A stretch of DNA of 32,214 nt. Source: Cyanobacteria bacterium M_surface_10_m1_298 (GTDB taxonomy: Bacteria; Cyanobacteriota; Cyanobacteriia; PCC-6307; Cyanobiaceae). The DNA lies in NCBI GenBank assembly GCA_016882485.1, contig VGPT01000017.1, positions 1-32,214 on the forward strand, read 5' to 3'. Of this stretch, positions 23,806 through 32,082 are shown piece by piece. Numbering within the stretch: position 1 is the first letter of the stretch; each line of letters starts with the position of its first letter. Made by a program: the position numbers and the translations under genes. The notes under the pieces were generated by a model. The model worked only from the letters and a program-made list of their open reading frames with translations. It had not been told where the DNA came from and made no database searches.

Positions 23806-25622
23806 TGGCGATGCAGGGGCTGCAGGGGCGAGATCCTGCACCACGCGCCAGCAACGGCAGAGGCCGAAGACAACGGGTTCTGAACTTTCAGCCCGTGCCG
23901 GCCAAGCGGCTCTGGATGGTCTACGGGCTGCTGGCAGCAGGCCTGGCAGGTTTATCTCTGCGGTTGGCCTGGGTGCAAGTCATCCAGGGCAATGAACTGC
24001 TCGAGCGGGCCCGATCGATTCAGACCCAGACGGTGACTCCACTGGGACGTCGACGCACGATCGTCGATCGCCAGGGACGTCTCGTCGCGCTCGACGAGGA
24101 ACGCTTCACCCTGTGGGCGCACCCTCGTTATTTCGCCTTCCCTGGAGACGACATCGGGCAGCTGCGCAGCCCTCTGGATGTCGCCCGCAAGCTCTCCACG
24201 GTGCTGGGCAAGCCAATGGCCGAGCTGCTCAAGGCGATGGAAGGCCGCAAATCAGGCGTCAAGCTGGTCAACGACCTTGACCCTGAAACAGCGCAACGGG
24301 TTCGGGAACTGGGCATCAGCGGCATCGATCTGGAGGCCTACCCCCAGCGGGTCTATCCCCAGGGAGGACTGTTCGCCAACGTCGTGGGCTTCCTCAACCT
24401 GGAGCGGGTTCCCCAGGCCGGCCTGGAGCAGAGCCGTGACCGGGATTTGCGACGGCATGAATCGGAGCGCAACCTGCGGCGTGGCGCCGACGGCACACCC
24501 CTGCCCGATGGTCTGAAGGCCGGGGTTCTCTACGGGGACGACCTGCGTCTGCAACTCACCCTCGATGCCCGCCTTCAACAGGTGGCACAGATGGCTCTCA
24601 CCAATCAGGTGAAGCAGTGGAAGGCCAAACGGGGTGTGGCCCTTGTGATGGATGTGCGCAATGGGGAACTGGTAGCCCTCGCTTCCACACCCACTTACGA
24701 CCCCAATCGCTTCTGGACGTTTAAGCCCGGTCTGTTCCGTGAATGGTCCGTGCAGGATCTCTATGAGCCCGGGTCCACCTTTAAACCGATCAACCTGGCC
24801 ATCGCCCTTCAGGAAAACGCCATTGATCCCTCGGGCAAGGTCAACGACAGCGGGCAGCTCACCATCGGCGGCTGGCCGATCTTTAACCATGACCGCAAGG
24901 GCAACGGTGTGATCGACTTCCCCACCGTGCTGCAGGTGTCGAGCAATGTGGGGATGGTTCAAGCAATGCGGCGCGTCAAGCCAGCACGGTTCTGGCATTG
25001 GCTCCACACCCTCGGCATCGACACCACCCCCGACACCGACCTGCCAGGAGCTGTCGCTGGCCAGTTGAAATCTCTGGAGACCTTCAAGACCCAGCCCATC
25101 GAACCAGCCACCGCGGCCTTTGGTCAGGGCTTCAACCTCACGCCCCTGAAGCTGATTCAGCTGCACGCCATGTTGGCCAACGGTGGTCGACTGGTGAGCC
25201 CCCACATCACCCGGGGGCTGCGCTCTGGCGATGACCTGGCACCGGCCCCGCCGGCCTCAGGGATCCAGCTGATCAAACCGGAGATTGCTCAGACCGTTCT
25301 CAACTGGATGGAAACGGTTGTTGACCAAGGCAGTGGCAAAGGCGTTCGGATTCCGGGCCACCGCATCGGAGGAAAAACGGGAACGGCCCAGAAGGCTGAG
25401 AACGGTGTGTATGTCTCCGGGGCGCGCATCACCAGCTTCGTTGCCCATCTGCCGATCAACGATCCTCGCTTTGTGGTGCTGGTGGTGGTGGATGAACCCC
25501 AGGGGGGCAATGCCTATGGATCCACCGTGGCGGTGCCGGTGGCCAAGCAAATCATCGAAGCGCTGTTGGTGATTGAAAAGATCCCCCCCAGTCGGCCTGT
25601 TCCGGCCACGGCGCGCAGCTGA
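23805..25622 (+). CDS. ftsI: Class B penicillin-binding protein, septal transpeptidase FtsI/PBP3
   Basis: FtsI crosslinks septal peptidoglycan at the division site. The 605-residue protein has a basic N-terminus, one membrane anchor (about 36-58), a non-catalytic pedestal (about 60-270) and a transpeptidase domain with the three penicillin-binding motifs: SxxK at Ser324-Lys327 (EPGSTFKP), SxN at Ser379-Asn381, and KTG at Lys524 (GGKTGTAQ). Length is typical of class B PBPs. The ATG overlaps the stop of the upstream FtsL-like gene (TGATG), which predicts coupled translation. An in-frame ATG two codons later (MQGLQ) is also possible. Downstream comes an inverted repeat and then the transaldolase gene on the same strand. 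Confidence 0.93.
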   Translation: MAMQGLQGRDPAPRASNGRGRRQRVLNFQPVPAKRLWMVYGLLAAGLAGLSLRLAWVQVIQGNELLERARSIQTQTVTPLGRRRTIVDRQGRLVALDEERFTLWAHPRYFAFPGDDIGQLRSPLDVARKLSTVLGKPMAELLKAMEGRKSGVKLVNDLDPETAQRVRELGISGIDLEAYPQRVYPQGGLFANVVGFLNLERVPQAGLEQSRDRDLRRHESERNLRRGADGTPLPDGLKAGVLYGDDLRLQLTLDARLQQVAQMALTNQVKQWKAKRGVALVMDVRNGELVALASTPTYDPNRFWTFKPGLFREWSVQDLYEPGSTFKPINLAIALQENAIDPSGKVNDSGQLTIGGWPIFNHDRKGNGVIDFPTVLQVSSNVGMVQAMRRVKPARFWHWLHTLGIDTTPDTDLPGAVAGQLKSLETFKTQPIEPATAAFGQGFNLTPLKLIQLHAMLANGGRLVSPHITRGLRSGDDLAPAPPASGIQLIKPEIAQTVLNWMETVVDQGSGKGVRIPGHRIGGKTGTAQKAENGVYVSGARITSFVAHLPINDPRFVVLVVVDEPQGGNAYGSTVAVPVAKQIIEALLVIEKIPPSRPVPATARS

Positions 25623-25636
25623 CAGCCGCCCAGATG

Positions 25637-25669
25637 ACCGGTTGATAACAGGGCGAAACGTGAACCGGT
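25637..25669. promoter_or_regulatory. Inverted repeat between ftsI and the transaldolase gene, possible operator
   Basis: ACCGGTT at 25637-25643 is repeated in inverted orientation as AACCGGT at 25663-25669 with a 19-bp spacer, ending 37 bp before the transaldolase ATG. The centre-to-centre distance (26 bp) is not a clean multiple of a helical turn. A dimeric regulator site or a weak stem-loop are both possible; no poly-T follows, so a terminator is unlikely. Confidence 0.3.
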
Positions 25670-25706
25670 AGCTATGGCTAGTTTGAGCGCATGTCTGGGG
25701 CCCAGC

Positions 25707-26876
25707 ATGGCCAACCTGCTCGATCAACTGGCGGCCATGACGGTGGTCGTTGCCGATACGGGTGATATCGATGCCATTCGGCAGTTCACCCCGCGCGACG
25801 CCACAACCAACCCTTCGCTGATCCTGGCGGCTGCCCAGATTCCCACGTATCAGAATCTGATTGACAGCTCCCTGAGGCAGTCGCGCGAGGTCTGCGGGGC
25901 CTCCGCCCCCGCAGAAGAGGTGGTGCGTGAAGCCCTCGATGAGATCTGTGTGACCTTCGGTCTGGAGATTCTCAAGATCGTGCCCGGCCGGGTCTCCACC
26001 GAAGTGGATGCACGCCTGAGCTTCAACACCGAGGCGACGATTACCAAAGCGCGCAAGCTAATCGGCCTTTACCGGCAGGCCGGCATCGGTCGCGAGCGGG
26101 TGCTGATCAAGATCGCCTCCACCTGGGAGGGGATCAAGGCAGCCGAGGTGCTGGAGAAGGAAGGCATCCACTGCAACCTCACCCTGCTGTTCAGCTTTGC
26201 CCAGGCGGTCGCTGCCGCCGAGGCGGGCGTGACCCTGATCTCACCTTTTGTGGGGCGAATCCTCGATTGGTTCAAAAAGAGCACCGGTCGTGAGAGCTAT
26301 CCAGGTCCTGAGGATCCAGGTGTGGTCTCAGTGAGCCAGATTTTTAACTACTTCAAGACCTACGGATACAAAACCGAGGTAATGGGAGCCAGCTTCCGCA
26401 ACATCGAGGAGATCATCGAGCTGGCTGGCTGCGATCTGCTCACCATCTCACCGAAATTGCTCGATCAGCTGCGCAACACTCAAGGCGAACTCAGCCGCAA
26501 ACTCAACGCCTTCAATCCGGCACCCACCCAGGAGCAGATCCATCTGGATCGCGCCGGCTTCGAAGCGATGATGAATAAGGATCAGATGGCCACCGAAAAA
26601 CTGCAGGAAGGCATCACCGGCTTCTCCCGCGCCATTGAAACGCTGGAGGCCCAACTGGCCCACCGCCTCGGTGAACTGGAGGGTGCCAGCGCCTTCCAAC
26701 ACGCCGCTCAGGAGATCTTCCTACTCAATGACCTCGATGGAGATGGCTTCATCACCCGCGAGGAGTGGCTTGGCAGCGATGCGGTCTTCGATGCCCTCGA
26801 CACCGACCACGATGGCCGTCTGATGCCGGCCGACATCCGCGGTGGGCTGGGGGCAGCCCTGGCCGTCAGCAGCTAG
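25707..26876 (+). CDS. tal: Transaldolase with C-terminal EF-hand pair
   Basis: Transaldolase moves a dihydroxyacetone unit between sugar phosphates in the pentose phosphate pathway, using a Schiff-base lysine. Residues 1-315 or so match the TalB type: [13 protein letters not shown] near 30 with the catalytic Asp, [11 protein letters not shown] near 131 with the Schiff-base Lys (about 134), and [14 protein letters not shown] near 155. After the enzyme domain come a linker helix and two EF-hand loops, [12 protein letters not shown] near 341 and [12 protein letters not shown] near 364, both with acidic residues at coordinating positions. The start ATG 25707 gives the usual N-terminus [14 protein letters not shown] 25674 adds 11 unconvincing residues. 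Transaldolase/EF-hand fusions are known in picocyanobacteria; calcium control of the enzyme is inference. Confidence 0.93.
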   Translation: MANLLDQLAAMTVVVADTGDIDAIRQFTPRDATTNPSLILAAAQIPTYQNLIDSSLRQSREVCGASAPAEEVVREALDEICVTFGLEILKIVPGRVSTEVDARLSFNTEATITKARKLIGLYRQAGIGRERVLIKIASTWEGIKAAEVLEKEGIHCNLTLLFSFAQAVAAAEAGVTLISPFVGRILDWFKKSTGRESYPGPEDPGVVSVSQIFNYFKTYGYKTEVMGASFRNIEEIIELAGCDLLTISPKLLDQLRNTQGELSRKLNAFNPAPTQEQIHLDRAGFEAMMNKDQMATEKLQEGITGFSRAIETLEAQLAHRLGELEGASAFQHAAQEIFLLNDLDGDGFITREEWLGSDAVFDALDTDHDGRLMPADIRGGLGAALAVSS

Positions 26877-26933
26877 CCAAGCCGCGGGCCCAGAGCATCG
26901 CTTCCTTTCCCTGTCCATTGATCTGATCCAACC

Positions 26934-27308
26934 TTGAACGCCCTCGACACCATGCGCGCCCTGGCCAGCCAGGGCGAGGTTCTCGAAGCCGCCCCAGGTG
27001 ATCACATTTTCCGATCCGGGGAAACGGGTGACTGCATGTTCGGTGTGCTCGAAGGATCGGTTGAACTCACCTGGAACGATGAGGTGGGCAGCGAAACGAT
27101 CAAGGCCGGCGATGTCTTCGGGGCAGGGGCTTTGGTCACTGCAGAGCACCGCCGCTATGGCAATGCCAAGGCGGCAACCCCATGCCGGCTGCTGAAGATG
27201 AACCGTGAGAAGTTTCTGTTCGCGGTTCAGGAGTCACCGATGTTCGCGATCGAGCTGCTGGCCTCCATTGATCAGCGGCTTCGCGATCTCAAGCACTGCG
27301 GGCGCTGA
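26934..27308 (+). CDS. Stand-alone cyclic-nucleotide-binding-domain (CRP-like) protein
   Basis: The 124-residue protein consists of little more than one cNMP-binding beta-barrel: IFRSGETGDCMFGVLEGSVEL near 25-45, then the phosphate-binding cassette region FGAGALVTAEHRRYGNAKA near 62-80 and a short C-terminal helix. There is no DNA-binding helix-turn-helix, so it is not a complete CRP regulator. In the cassette the Glu that normally contacts the ribose (FGE) is Ala64, while Arg73/Arg74 remain near the phosphate position, so cAMP binding is doubtful. The first start is TTG 26934; ATG 26952 would remove six residues. It follows tal by 57 bp on the same strand and is convergent with the geranylgeranyl-reductase-family gene. 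Confidence 0.85.
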   Translation: MNALDTMRALASQGEVLEAAPGDHIFRSGETGDCMFGVLEGSVELTWNDEVGSETIKAGDVFGAGALVTAEHRRYGNAKAATPCRLLKMNREKFLFAVQESPMFAIELLASIDQRLRDLKHCGR

Positions 27309-27333
27309 GTGTCTCAAGCCAACAGGATCGAAT

Positions 27334-28461
27334 TCAACCCCGCTGAAACAGCAGGCGTTTGATCACCCGTTGGGCGATGTCGCCGTAGCCCATCTCCCCT
27401 GAAAGGATCTGGGCGATGCGCTGCGGCGCGGTGGGTCGCTTGATGCCCAGTTGGTAGCCCACCTTCGGCACCCGATAAAACACCTGCGCAATCCGGCGCC
27501 CCCAGGCCATCGACTCTCCCCAATCGGCGCGCATCGTTGAGGAATACCCCTCCAGCGCCTGGCTCTGATCGGGGTCAGCGAGGTAGCGATCCATCGCCTC
27601 GGCAGCCCGCACCCCGCTGAGCAGGGCCGGTCTCAAACCTTCCGCCAGGAACGGGTCACACAGCGAGGCCGCGTCGCCAACCACCACGGCACCAGGGGCA
27701 TGCAGGGGATGGTGCCCATCCCAGACCCGCAGCGGTGAACTCCGCCGTAGGCCGGCATCAGCAGGCAAACCCAAAGACGGGAGCAGCTGCGCCAGAACGG
27801 CATCCGCATCGGCGGCCTCACGGCCCACGAAGGTTCCCACACCGATGCTGTAGCCGCCCTGCCTGGGGAATGCCCAACAGAACCCATGGCGCACAAGACC
27901 GAACTCAAAACGGGCGGTGTCTGGATCAAGCACGTCCGCCTCCACCTCGGCCGCCACAGCCGCCGCAAAACGCGGTCGTGCTGGTCCTAGCCCAAGGGCC
28001 GAGGCGAAACGCGAATTGGAGCCATCAGCCAGCACCACGGCTCGCGAGCGGTAGACATGTCCAGCTGCCTCAACGCACCAGCCGTCGCCATCACGGGCGA
28101 CGGAGCTGACCTCACAGCCCTCCACTAGCTCAGCCCCAACGACTACAGCCTGCTGAAGGAGGTGATGGTCAAGCTTGGAGCGCTGCACGATCCAGAACGG
28201 TGAATCGCCGGGCAAAACGGCGATCACCGGATCCTCGAGGCACCAGGTGAAGCGCACCTGAGTGATCACCTGATCAACGGCGGGCAGCAGCTCAAACGGG
28301 AAGAGCTTCTGCACCGAGGCAGCCATCCCTCCACCACAGGGCTTGTAGCGCGGCAACCTTTGGGACTCGAGGACGAGAACTCGTCGTCCCCTGGCGGCCA
28401 GGTGAAACGCGGCTGCGGAGCCGGATGCACCGGCTCCGATCACGATGACGTCGAAGCTCAA
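27334..28461 (-). CDS. Geranylgeranyl-reductase-family FAD-dependent oxidoreductase
   Basis: The family reduces isoprenoid chains or related substrates with FAD and NAD(P)H; ChlP, which makes the phytyl tail of chlorophyll, is the best-known member. The 375-residue product starts with the Rossmann dinucleotide-binding motif IGAGASGSAAAFHLA and RVLVLES, then RYKPCGGGM (the family's PCGGG motif) near residue 38, an ADGSNS segment near 145, and the second FAD-binding motif VVGDAASLCDPFLAEG near 263. It is shorter than canonical ChlP, so it is probably a paralogue with another substrate. The start is TTG 28461, 10 bp after the frr stop on the same strand, indicating a pyrH-frr-oxidoreductase operon. 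Confidence 0.88.
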   Translation of the reverse strand: MSFDVIVIGAGASGSAAAFHLAARGRRVLVLESQRLPRYKPCGGGMAASVQKLFPFELLPAVDQVITQVRFTWCLEDPVIAVLPGDSPFWIVQRSKLDHHLLQQAVVVGAELVEGCEVSSVARDGDGWCVEAAGHVYRSRAVVLADGSNSRFASALGLGPARPRFAAAVAAEVEADVLDPDTARFEFGLVRHGFCWAFPRQGGYSIGVGTFVGREAADADAVLAQLLPSLGLPADAGLRRSSPLRVWDGHHPLHAPGAVVVGDAASLCDPFLAEGLRPALLSGVRAAEAMDRYLADPDQSQALEGYSSTMRADWGESMAWGRRIAQVFYRVPKVGYQLGIKRPTAPQRIAQILSGEMGYGDIAQRVIKRLLFQRG

Positions 28462-28471
28462 CGCCCCACGC

Positions 28472-29011
28472 TCACACCTTGAGGATGTCGGCTTCTTTCT
28501 CGGCCAAGAGCTTCTCGATCTCCGCGATGAATTTGTCGGTCAGCTTCTGCACCTTGTCCTGCTCATCGCGGCTCTGATCCTCGGAGAACTCGCCTTCCTT
28601 TTCCTGCTTTTTGACCTTGTCGATGGCGTCACGGCGAATGTTGCGCAAGGCAACCTTTCCTTCTTCGGCATACTTGGCCGCGAGTTTGCAGAGATCCTTG
28701 CGGCGATCTTCCGTCAGAGGAGGAATGTTGATGCGGATCACCTTGCCGTCGTTGTTGCAGGTGAGGCCCAGATCACTCATGGAGATGGCCTTTTCGATCA
28801 GAGCCAGGGAGCTCATGTCGAAGGGCTGCAGCTGAATCGTGGTCGAGTCTGGGGTGCTGATGGTCGCCAACGACTTCAGAGGCGTATCGGCGCCGTAGTA
28901 CTCCACCTGGATCTTGTCGAGCAGGGAGGCGTTGGCTCGGCCCGTGCGGATGGTGTTGAAGGTGCGCTGGGTGGACTCCACCGATTTGCGCATGCTGGCT
29001 TCGAGTTCCAT
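28472..29011 (-). CDS. frr: Ribosome recycling factor
   Basis: RRF works with EF-G to split post-termination ribosomes. From ATG 29011 the product is 179 residues, close to the bacterial norm, and starts [14 protein letters not shown]. Family segments are present: [19 protein letters not shown] near 21-40, domain II around [32 protein letters not shown] near 97, and the long C-terminal helix ending KEADILKV. The frame remains open upstream to 29125 but that part lacks RRF character. It lies 34 bp downstream of pyrH, the usual order in bacteria. Confidence 0.96.
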   Translation of the reverse strand: MELEASMRKSVESTQRTFNTIRTGRANASLLDKIQVEYYGADTPLKSLATISTPDSTTIQLQPFDMSSLALIEKAISMSDLGLTCNNDGKVIRINIPPLTEDRRKDLCKLAAKYAEEGKVALRNIRRDAIDKVKKQEKEGEFSEDQSRDEQDKVQKLTDKFIAEIEKLLAEKEADILKV

Positions 29012-29045
29012 GGCGAAGAGGAGGGTTGGGGAGGCCGCAGCCCCG

Positions 29046-29759
29046 TCAGGCAGAAGGGAGGATGCTGGTGCCGATGGGTTCACCGCGCACAGCCCGTCCG
29101 ATGTTGCCGGAGCCGAACAGATCAAACACCACGATGGGGATCGCGTTGTCCTTGCAGAGGGCGATGGCCGTGCTGTCCATCACTTCGAGCTCACCGCTGA
29201 GCACATCCAGGAACGAGAGGCTCTCGTAGCGAACGGCATCCGCGAACTTATTGGGATCCTTGTCATACACCCCATCAACCTTGGTGGCCTTGAAGACCAC
29301 ATCGGCACCGATCTCGGCAGCCCGCAGGGCAGCGGTGGTGTCCGTGGTGAAGAAGGGGTTGCCGGTACCCGCGGCGAAAATCACCACCCGGCCCTTCTCC
29401 ATGTGACGGATGGCTTTGCGCCGGATGTAAGGCTCCGCCACTTCTTGCATCGAAATGGCACTTTGAACACGGGTGGGGATGCCGGCGCGCTCCAGACCGT
29501 CCTGAAGGGTGATCGCATTCATCACCGTGGCGAGCATGCCGACGTAATCGGCGGTGGCGCGATCCATCCCGGCAGCGGAGCCTTTCAGGCCGCGAAAGAT
29601 GTTGCCTCCACCCACGACGATGGCCAGCTGGGTGCCATCGGCCACCACCGCCGCCACGTCCTTAGCGATCGCGTTCACGATGGCAGGGTCGATGCCGTAG
29701 CCCTGCTCGCCCATCAGGGCTTCACCACTGAGCTTCAGCAACACGCGCTGGTAGGCCAT
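29046..29759 (-). CDS. pyrH: Uridylate (UMP) kinase
   Basis: PyrH phosphorylates UMP to UDP, a hexameric amino-acid-kinase-fold enzyme controlled by UTP and GTP in most bacteria. The 237-residue product has [13 protein letters not shown] at the N-terminus, [10 protein letters not shown] near 49, the [14 protein letters not shown] nucleotide-binding segment near 129, and [10 protein letters not shown] near 164. ATG 29759 gives the normal bacterial N-terminus [14 protein letters not shown]; the upstream extension to 29828 is not homologous. It heads the pyrH-frr cluster and is divergent from a small membrane ORF. Confidence 0.96.
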   Translation of the reverse strand: MAYQRVLLKLSGEALMGEQGYGIDPAIVNAIAKDVAAVVADGTQLAIVVGGGNIFRGLKGSAAGMDRATADYVGMLATVMNAITLQDGLERAGIPTRVQSAISMQEVAEPYIRRKAIRHMEKGRVVIFAAGTGNPFFTTDTTAALRAAEIGADVVFKATKVDGVYDKDPNKFADAVRYESLSFLDVLSGELEVMDSTAIALCKDNAIPIVVFDLFGSGNIGRAVRGEPIGTSILPSA

Positions 29760-29860
29760 CCCTTCGTGCTGCAGATCCGTTGGGCGAACAGTAGCAAGCG
29801 TGAGATCCCTTGCCGAAGCAGGCGACAAGCGCTTCGATTGGCAGCAATTGGGAGCCAGGG

Positions 29861-30073
29861 ATGGACGGTGAGATGCACCCCCCCGTGCAGCCGGCAGGCT
29901 CCAGCAGCAGCGGGATGATGGCCCGGCTCACCCTCTCCGCTCTGGACCGTCTCACCGAAGATCCGAGTAGCTGGAGCGAGCCGGTGGTGCACCGCGCCCT
30001 CTTGATCAGTGGACTATCCGTGTTGCTGAGCAGCCTCGCGATTCTTGAGGCTCACAGCGGACAACAGCTCTAG
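29861..30073 (+). CDS. Small hypothetical protein with one membrane helix
   Basis: No family is recognised. From ATG 29861, preceded by GGGAG at good spacing, the product is 70 residues: a Pro/Ser-rich N-terminus, an amphipathic stretch ([16 protein letters not shown]), and a hydrophobic segment ([17 protein letters not shown]) near the C-terminus. The stop codon overlaps that of the convergent cobO gene in the sequence CTAG, as seen for other real convergent pairs in this window, which modestly supports it being a gene. ATG at 29873 or 29915 would shorten it without losing the helix. Confidence 0.5.
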   Translation: MDGEMHPPVQPAGSSSSGMMARLTLSALDRLTEDPSSWSEPVVHRALLISGLSVLLSSLAILEAHSGQQL

Positions 30074-30765
30074 AACTCAATGCCGGCCTGGGCCTTCACG
30101 CCCTGCTCCCGGAAGGGATGCCGCACCAGTTTCATCTCGGTGACCAAATCGGCGCGCTCCAACAGGGCAGGCGGAGCACCCCGTCCGGTCAAGGCCACAT
30201 GGGTCAGGGGGGGGCGCAGGGAGAGCCCCATCAGCAGATCGTCCACCGCCAGATAGCCGAGCTTGAGGGCCACATTCACCTCATCGAGCACGACGAGCTT
30301 TCGGCTGGCATCAGCCAGATAGTCACAGGAGCGCTTCCAGGCCTGTTGCACCAACTCACGGTCGCGGTCACGGTCCTGGGTTTCCCAGGTGAACCCCTCC
30401 CCCAGGGCATGCCAATGCAAGGCATCCCCGAACAGCTGAAGCGCCTTCGCCTCTCCGGGGTGCCAGCCCCCCTTAATGAACTGAACCACCGCCACCTGCT
30501 CCCCATGACCCAGGGTGCGCAGCACCAAGCCCAGCGCTGCAGTGGTCTTTCCCTTGCCATCGCCGGTGAACACAAGCACCAGCCCCTTCTCCAGGTTGCG
30601 CTCCCCCACCCGTTGCTGTTGCACCTCCTTGCGACGCGCCATGCGCCGCTGATAGGCATCGGCGCTGGCCTCCGGTGCCAGATCACCCCCCATGCCGAGT
30701 TCAGCGGCGGTCTGGTCGAGGGCGGAGGGATCCTGCACGGGGGTATTCCAGACGGTTGGCACCAA
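30070..30765 (-). CDS. cobO: Cob(I)yrinic acid a,c-diamide adenosyltransferase
   Basis: CobO (BtuR/CobA type) attaches the adenosyl group from ATP to the reduced corrin cobalt. The 231-residue product has a poorly conserved N-terminus, then a P-loop GDGKGKTT at 68-75, VVQFIKGGW near 92, the VVLDEVNVALKLGYL Walker B-like segment near 159 and ALTGRGAPP near 190, all in family order. The frame begins at TTG 30765 with GTG 30762 next; ATG 30693 would give a shorter but still complete enzyme. The gene lies 21 bp after the recombinase gene on the same strand, and its stop overlaps that of the small convergent membrane ORF. Together with cobK elsewhere in the window, it shows de novo corrinoid synthesis. 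Confidence 0.93.
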   Translation of the reverse strand: MVPTVWNTPVQDPSALDQTAAELGMGGDLAPEASADAYQRRMARRKEVQQQRVGERNLEKGLVLVFTGDGKGKTTAALGLVLRTLGHGEQVAVVQFIKGGWHPGEAKALQLFGDALHWHALGEGFTWETQDRDRDRELVQQAWKRSCDYLADASRKLVVLDEVNVALKLGYLAVDDLLMGLSLRPPLTHVALTGRGAPPALLERADLVTEMKLVRHPFREQGVKAQAGIEF

Positions 30766-30786
30766 TCTGCCTGGAGCGCCCGCTGA

Positions 30787-31911
30787 TCAGGCGGCCCGGA
30801 AGCGGGCCAAGGCGGTATCAACGGCCTGCTGCTGGTCGCGGCGGGTGATCCAGTGGTGATAGGTGCGGGTGTGTATGGCCACGGAGTGCCCCATCATCCG
30901 CGCTGCGACCGTGTCAGGCAGGCCGATATGAATCGTGCGCACCGCCCAGGCATGGCGGAGGTCGTAGGGCGTGAGGGGGAGCTGATAGCGGCGGAATTGC
31001 TCAGCCACCCGGCGCCCGACCTGTTGAAGCGTGGTGCGACGCAGGTCTGTGCACACGGCCGGCAATTGCAGACGATCGCAGCCAAGCCTCTCCAGATCGA
31101 AGCGGTCCACCCACTCGGGCTGGAAGGGCCAGACCTGGTGTTCTCCGGTCTTGCTGGTGGGCAACACCCGGATCACCCGATCGCCGCCCGGGGCGAGAGC
31201 GGAGAGATCGCTGAAGAACACCTCGTGATTCCTCAGTCCATAGGTCGCCATCAAGCCGTAGGCCAGGCGCCAGCGGGGATTGGGAACACGCTCGATCCAT
31301 TCCAGGATCTGGGGATCACTGGGGAGTTGGCGGAACTGGGCGGCATGCAGGCCATAGCCGCCGGCGCGTTCACCCCACTCGTCAGGCAGGGCAAGCCCCT
31401 CGACGCGAGCCAGAGCCGCCAGAGCGGTGCCGCACTGTTGACGGGAGCGCGTGGCCAGGGGATAGCTCTCCAACACCTGCTCTAACAACGCCAGGCCAAA
31501 GCCCTGCTGCGTATCCGCGGCGATGCGCTGCAGGCGACGCAGATAGGGCAGATAGGCACTGGTCCAGGTGGTGCGGCTGCCGGAGGGGTTACGGCGGCGG
31601 CGGGGATCGGCGAAAAACACCCTCTCAAAGCGCTCGCAGACCTCTTGTGCTGCAGAGGCCTCCCCCCCCTGGGACTCAAGCTCGGGCTCCTTGGTGGTGA
31701 CAGCAGCCCCCCAATCGCTCCAGCAGAACGACTGCTGCTGAAGCTGCTGCAACACGCGGCGCAGCTGGGCACGGGCGAGCTCCAGGCCCTCCGCATCAGC
31801 TTCCAGGCCCAGGCTGATGCGCTGCACTGAAAATCGCCCACGTCCCTGCCGGCAAGGCAGCGGACCGCGGAGCCCCAACCGCCGGCCGCGACGCTCCAGC
31901 CGCAGCGACAC
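30787..31911 (-). CDS. Orphan tyrosine recombinase (phage integrase family)
   Basis: From GTG 31911 the product is 374 residues. The C-terminal catalytic domain has the box I Arg in GLRNHEV near 226, a Lys in the beta-hairpin SKTGEHQVW near 253, box II reading YDLRHAWAVR near 315 and box III MGHSVAIHTRTYHHW near 337-351 with the nucleophilic Tyr. In box II the usual His of HxxR is Tyr. The N-terminal part is helical, Gln/Leu-rich and unlike XerC/XerD. The frame stays open about 90 bp upstream and reads protein-like (LDRLDLAIQEHNALLG) but contains no ATG, GTG or TTG, so the true start may be an unusual codon. No phage genes, attachment sites or cargo are seen; its neighbours are core genes cobO and hemH. 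Confidence 0.9.
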   Translation of the reverse strand: MSLRLERRGRRLGLRGPLPCRQGRGRFSVQRISLGLEADAEGLELARAQLRRVLQQLQQQSFCWSDWGAAVTTKEPELESQGGEASAAQEVCERFERVFFADPRRRRNPSGSRTTWTSAYLPYLRRLQRIAADTQQGFGLALLEQVLESYPLATRSRQQCGTALAALARVEGLALPDEWGERAGGYGLHAAQFRQLPSDPQILEWIERVPNPRWRLAYGLMATYGLRNHEVFFSDLSALAPGGDRVIRVLPTSKTGEHQVWPFQPEWVDRFDLERLGCDRLQLPAVCTDLRRTTLQQVGRRVAEQFRRYQLPLTPYDLRHAWAVRTIHIGLPDTVAARMMGHSVAIHTRTYHHWITRRDQQQAVDTALARFRAA

Positions 31912-31952
31912 ACCGCTGGCTCCGAGCAGGGCGTTGTGCTCCTGAATGGCCA

Positions 31953-31979
31953 GATCGAGGCGATCGAGGGCGATCAGAG
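31953..31979. repeat. 9-bp period GATCGAGG repeat upstream of the recombinase start
   Basis: GATCGAGG occurs at 31953-31960 and 31962-31969, followed by a related GATCAGAG at 31972-31979. The first two are spaced 9 bp, equal to three codons in the open frame that continues upstream from the recombinase gene. It may be part of the recombinase N-terminus or a small tandem site in the recombinase-hemH intergenic region (31912-32082). Confidence 0.6.
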
Positions 31980-32082
31980 CAAGCGAGCGGGCCGGCCGAC
32001 CTTATCGACCCTGATCCGTCGGGGCCAGCCCTCGGCCGGCAGCGTTACGCTCCCCCCTGTTGTTTCCTGATCGGTCTGGGGC

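Noticed and set aside
30787-31911. Prophage or genomic island suggested by the integrase
   Set aside because: Both neighbours are core metabolic genes in tight arrangement, and there are no phage genes, tRNA target or direct repeats.
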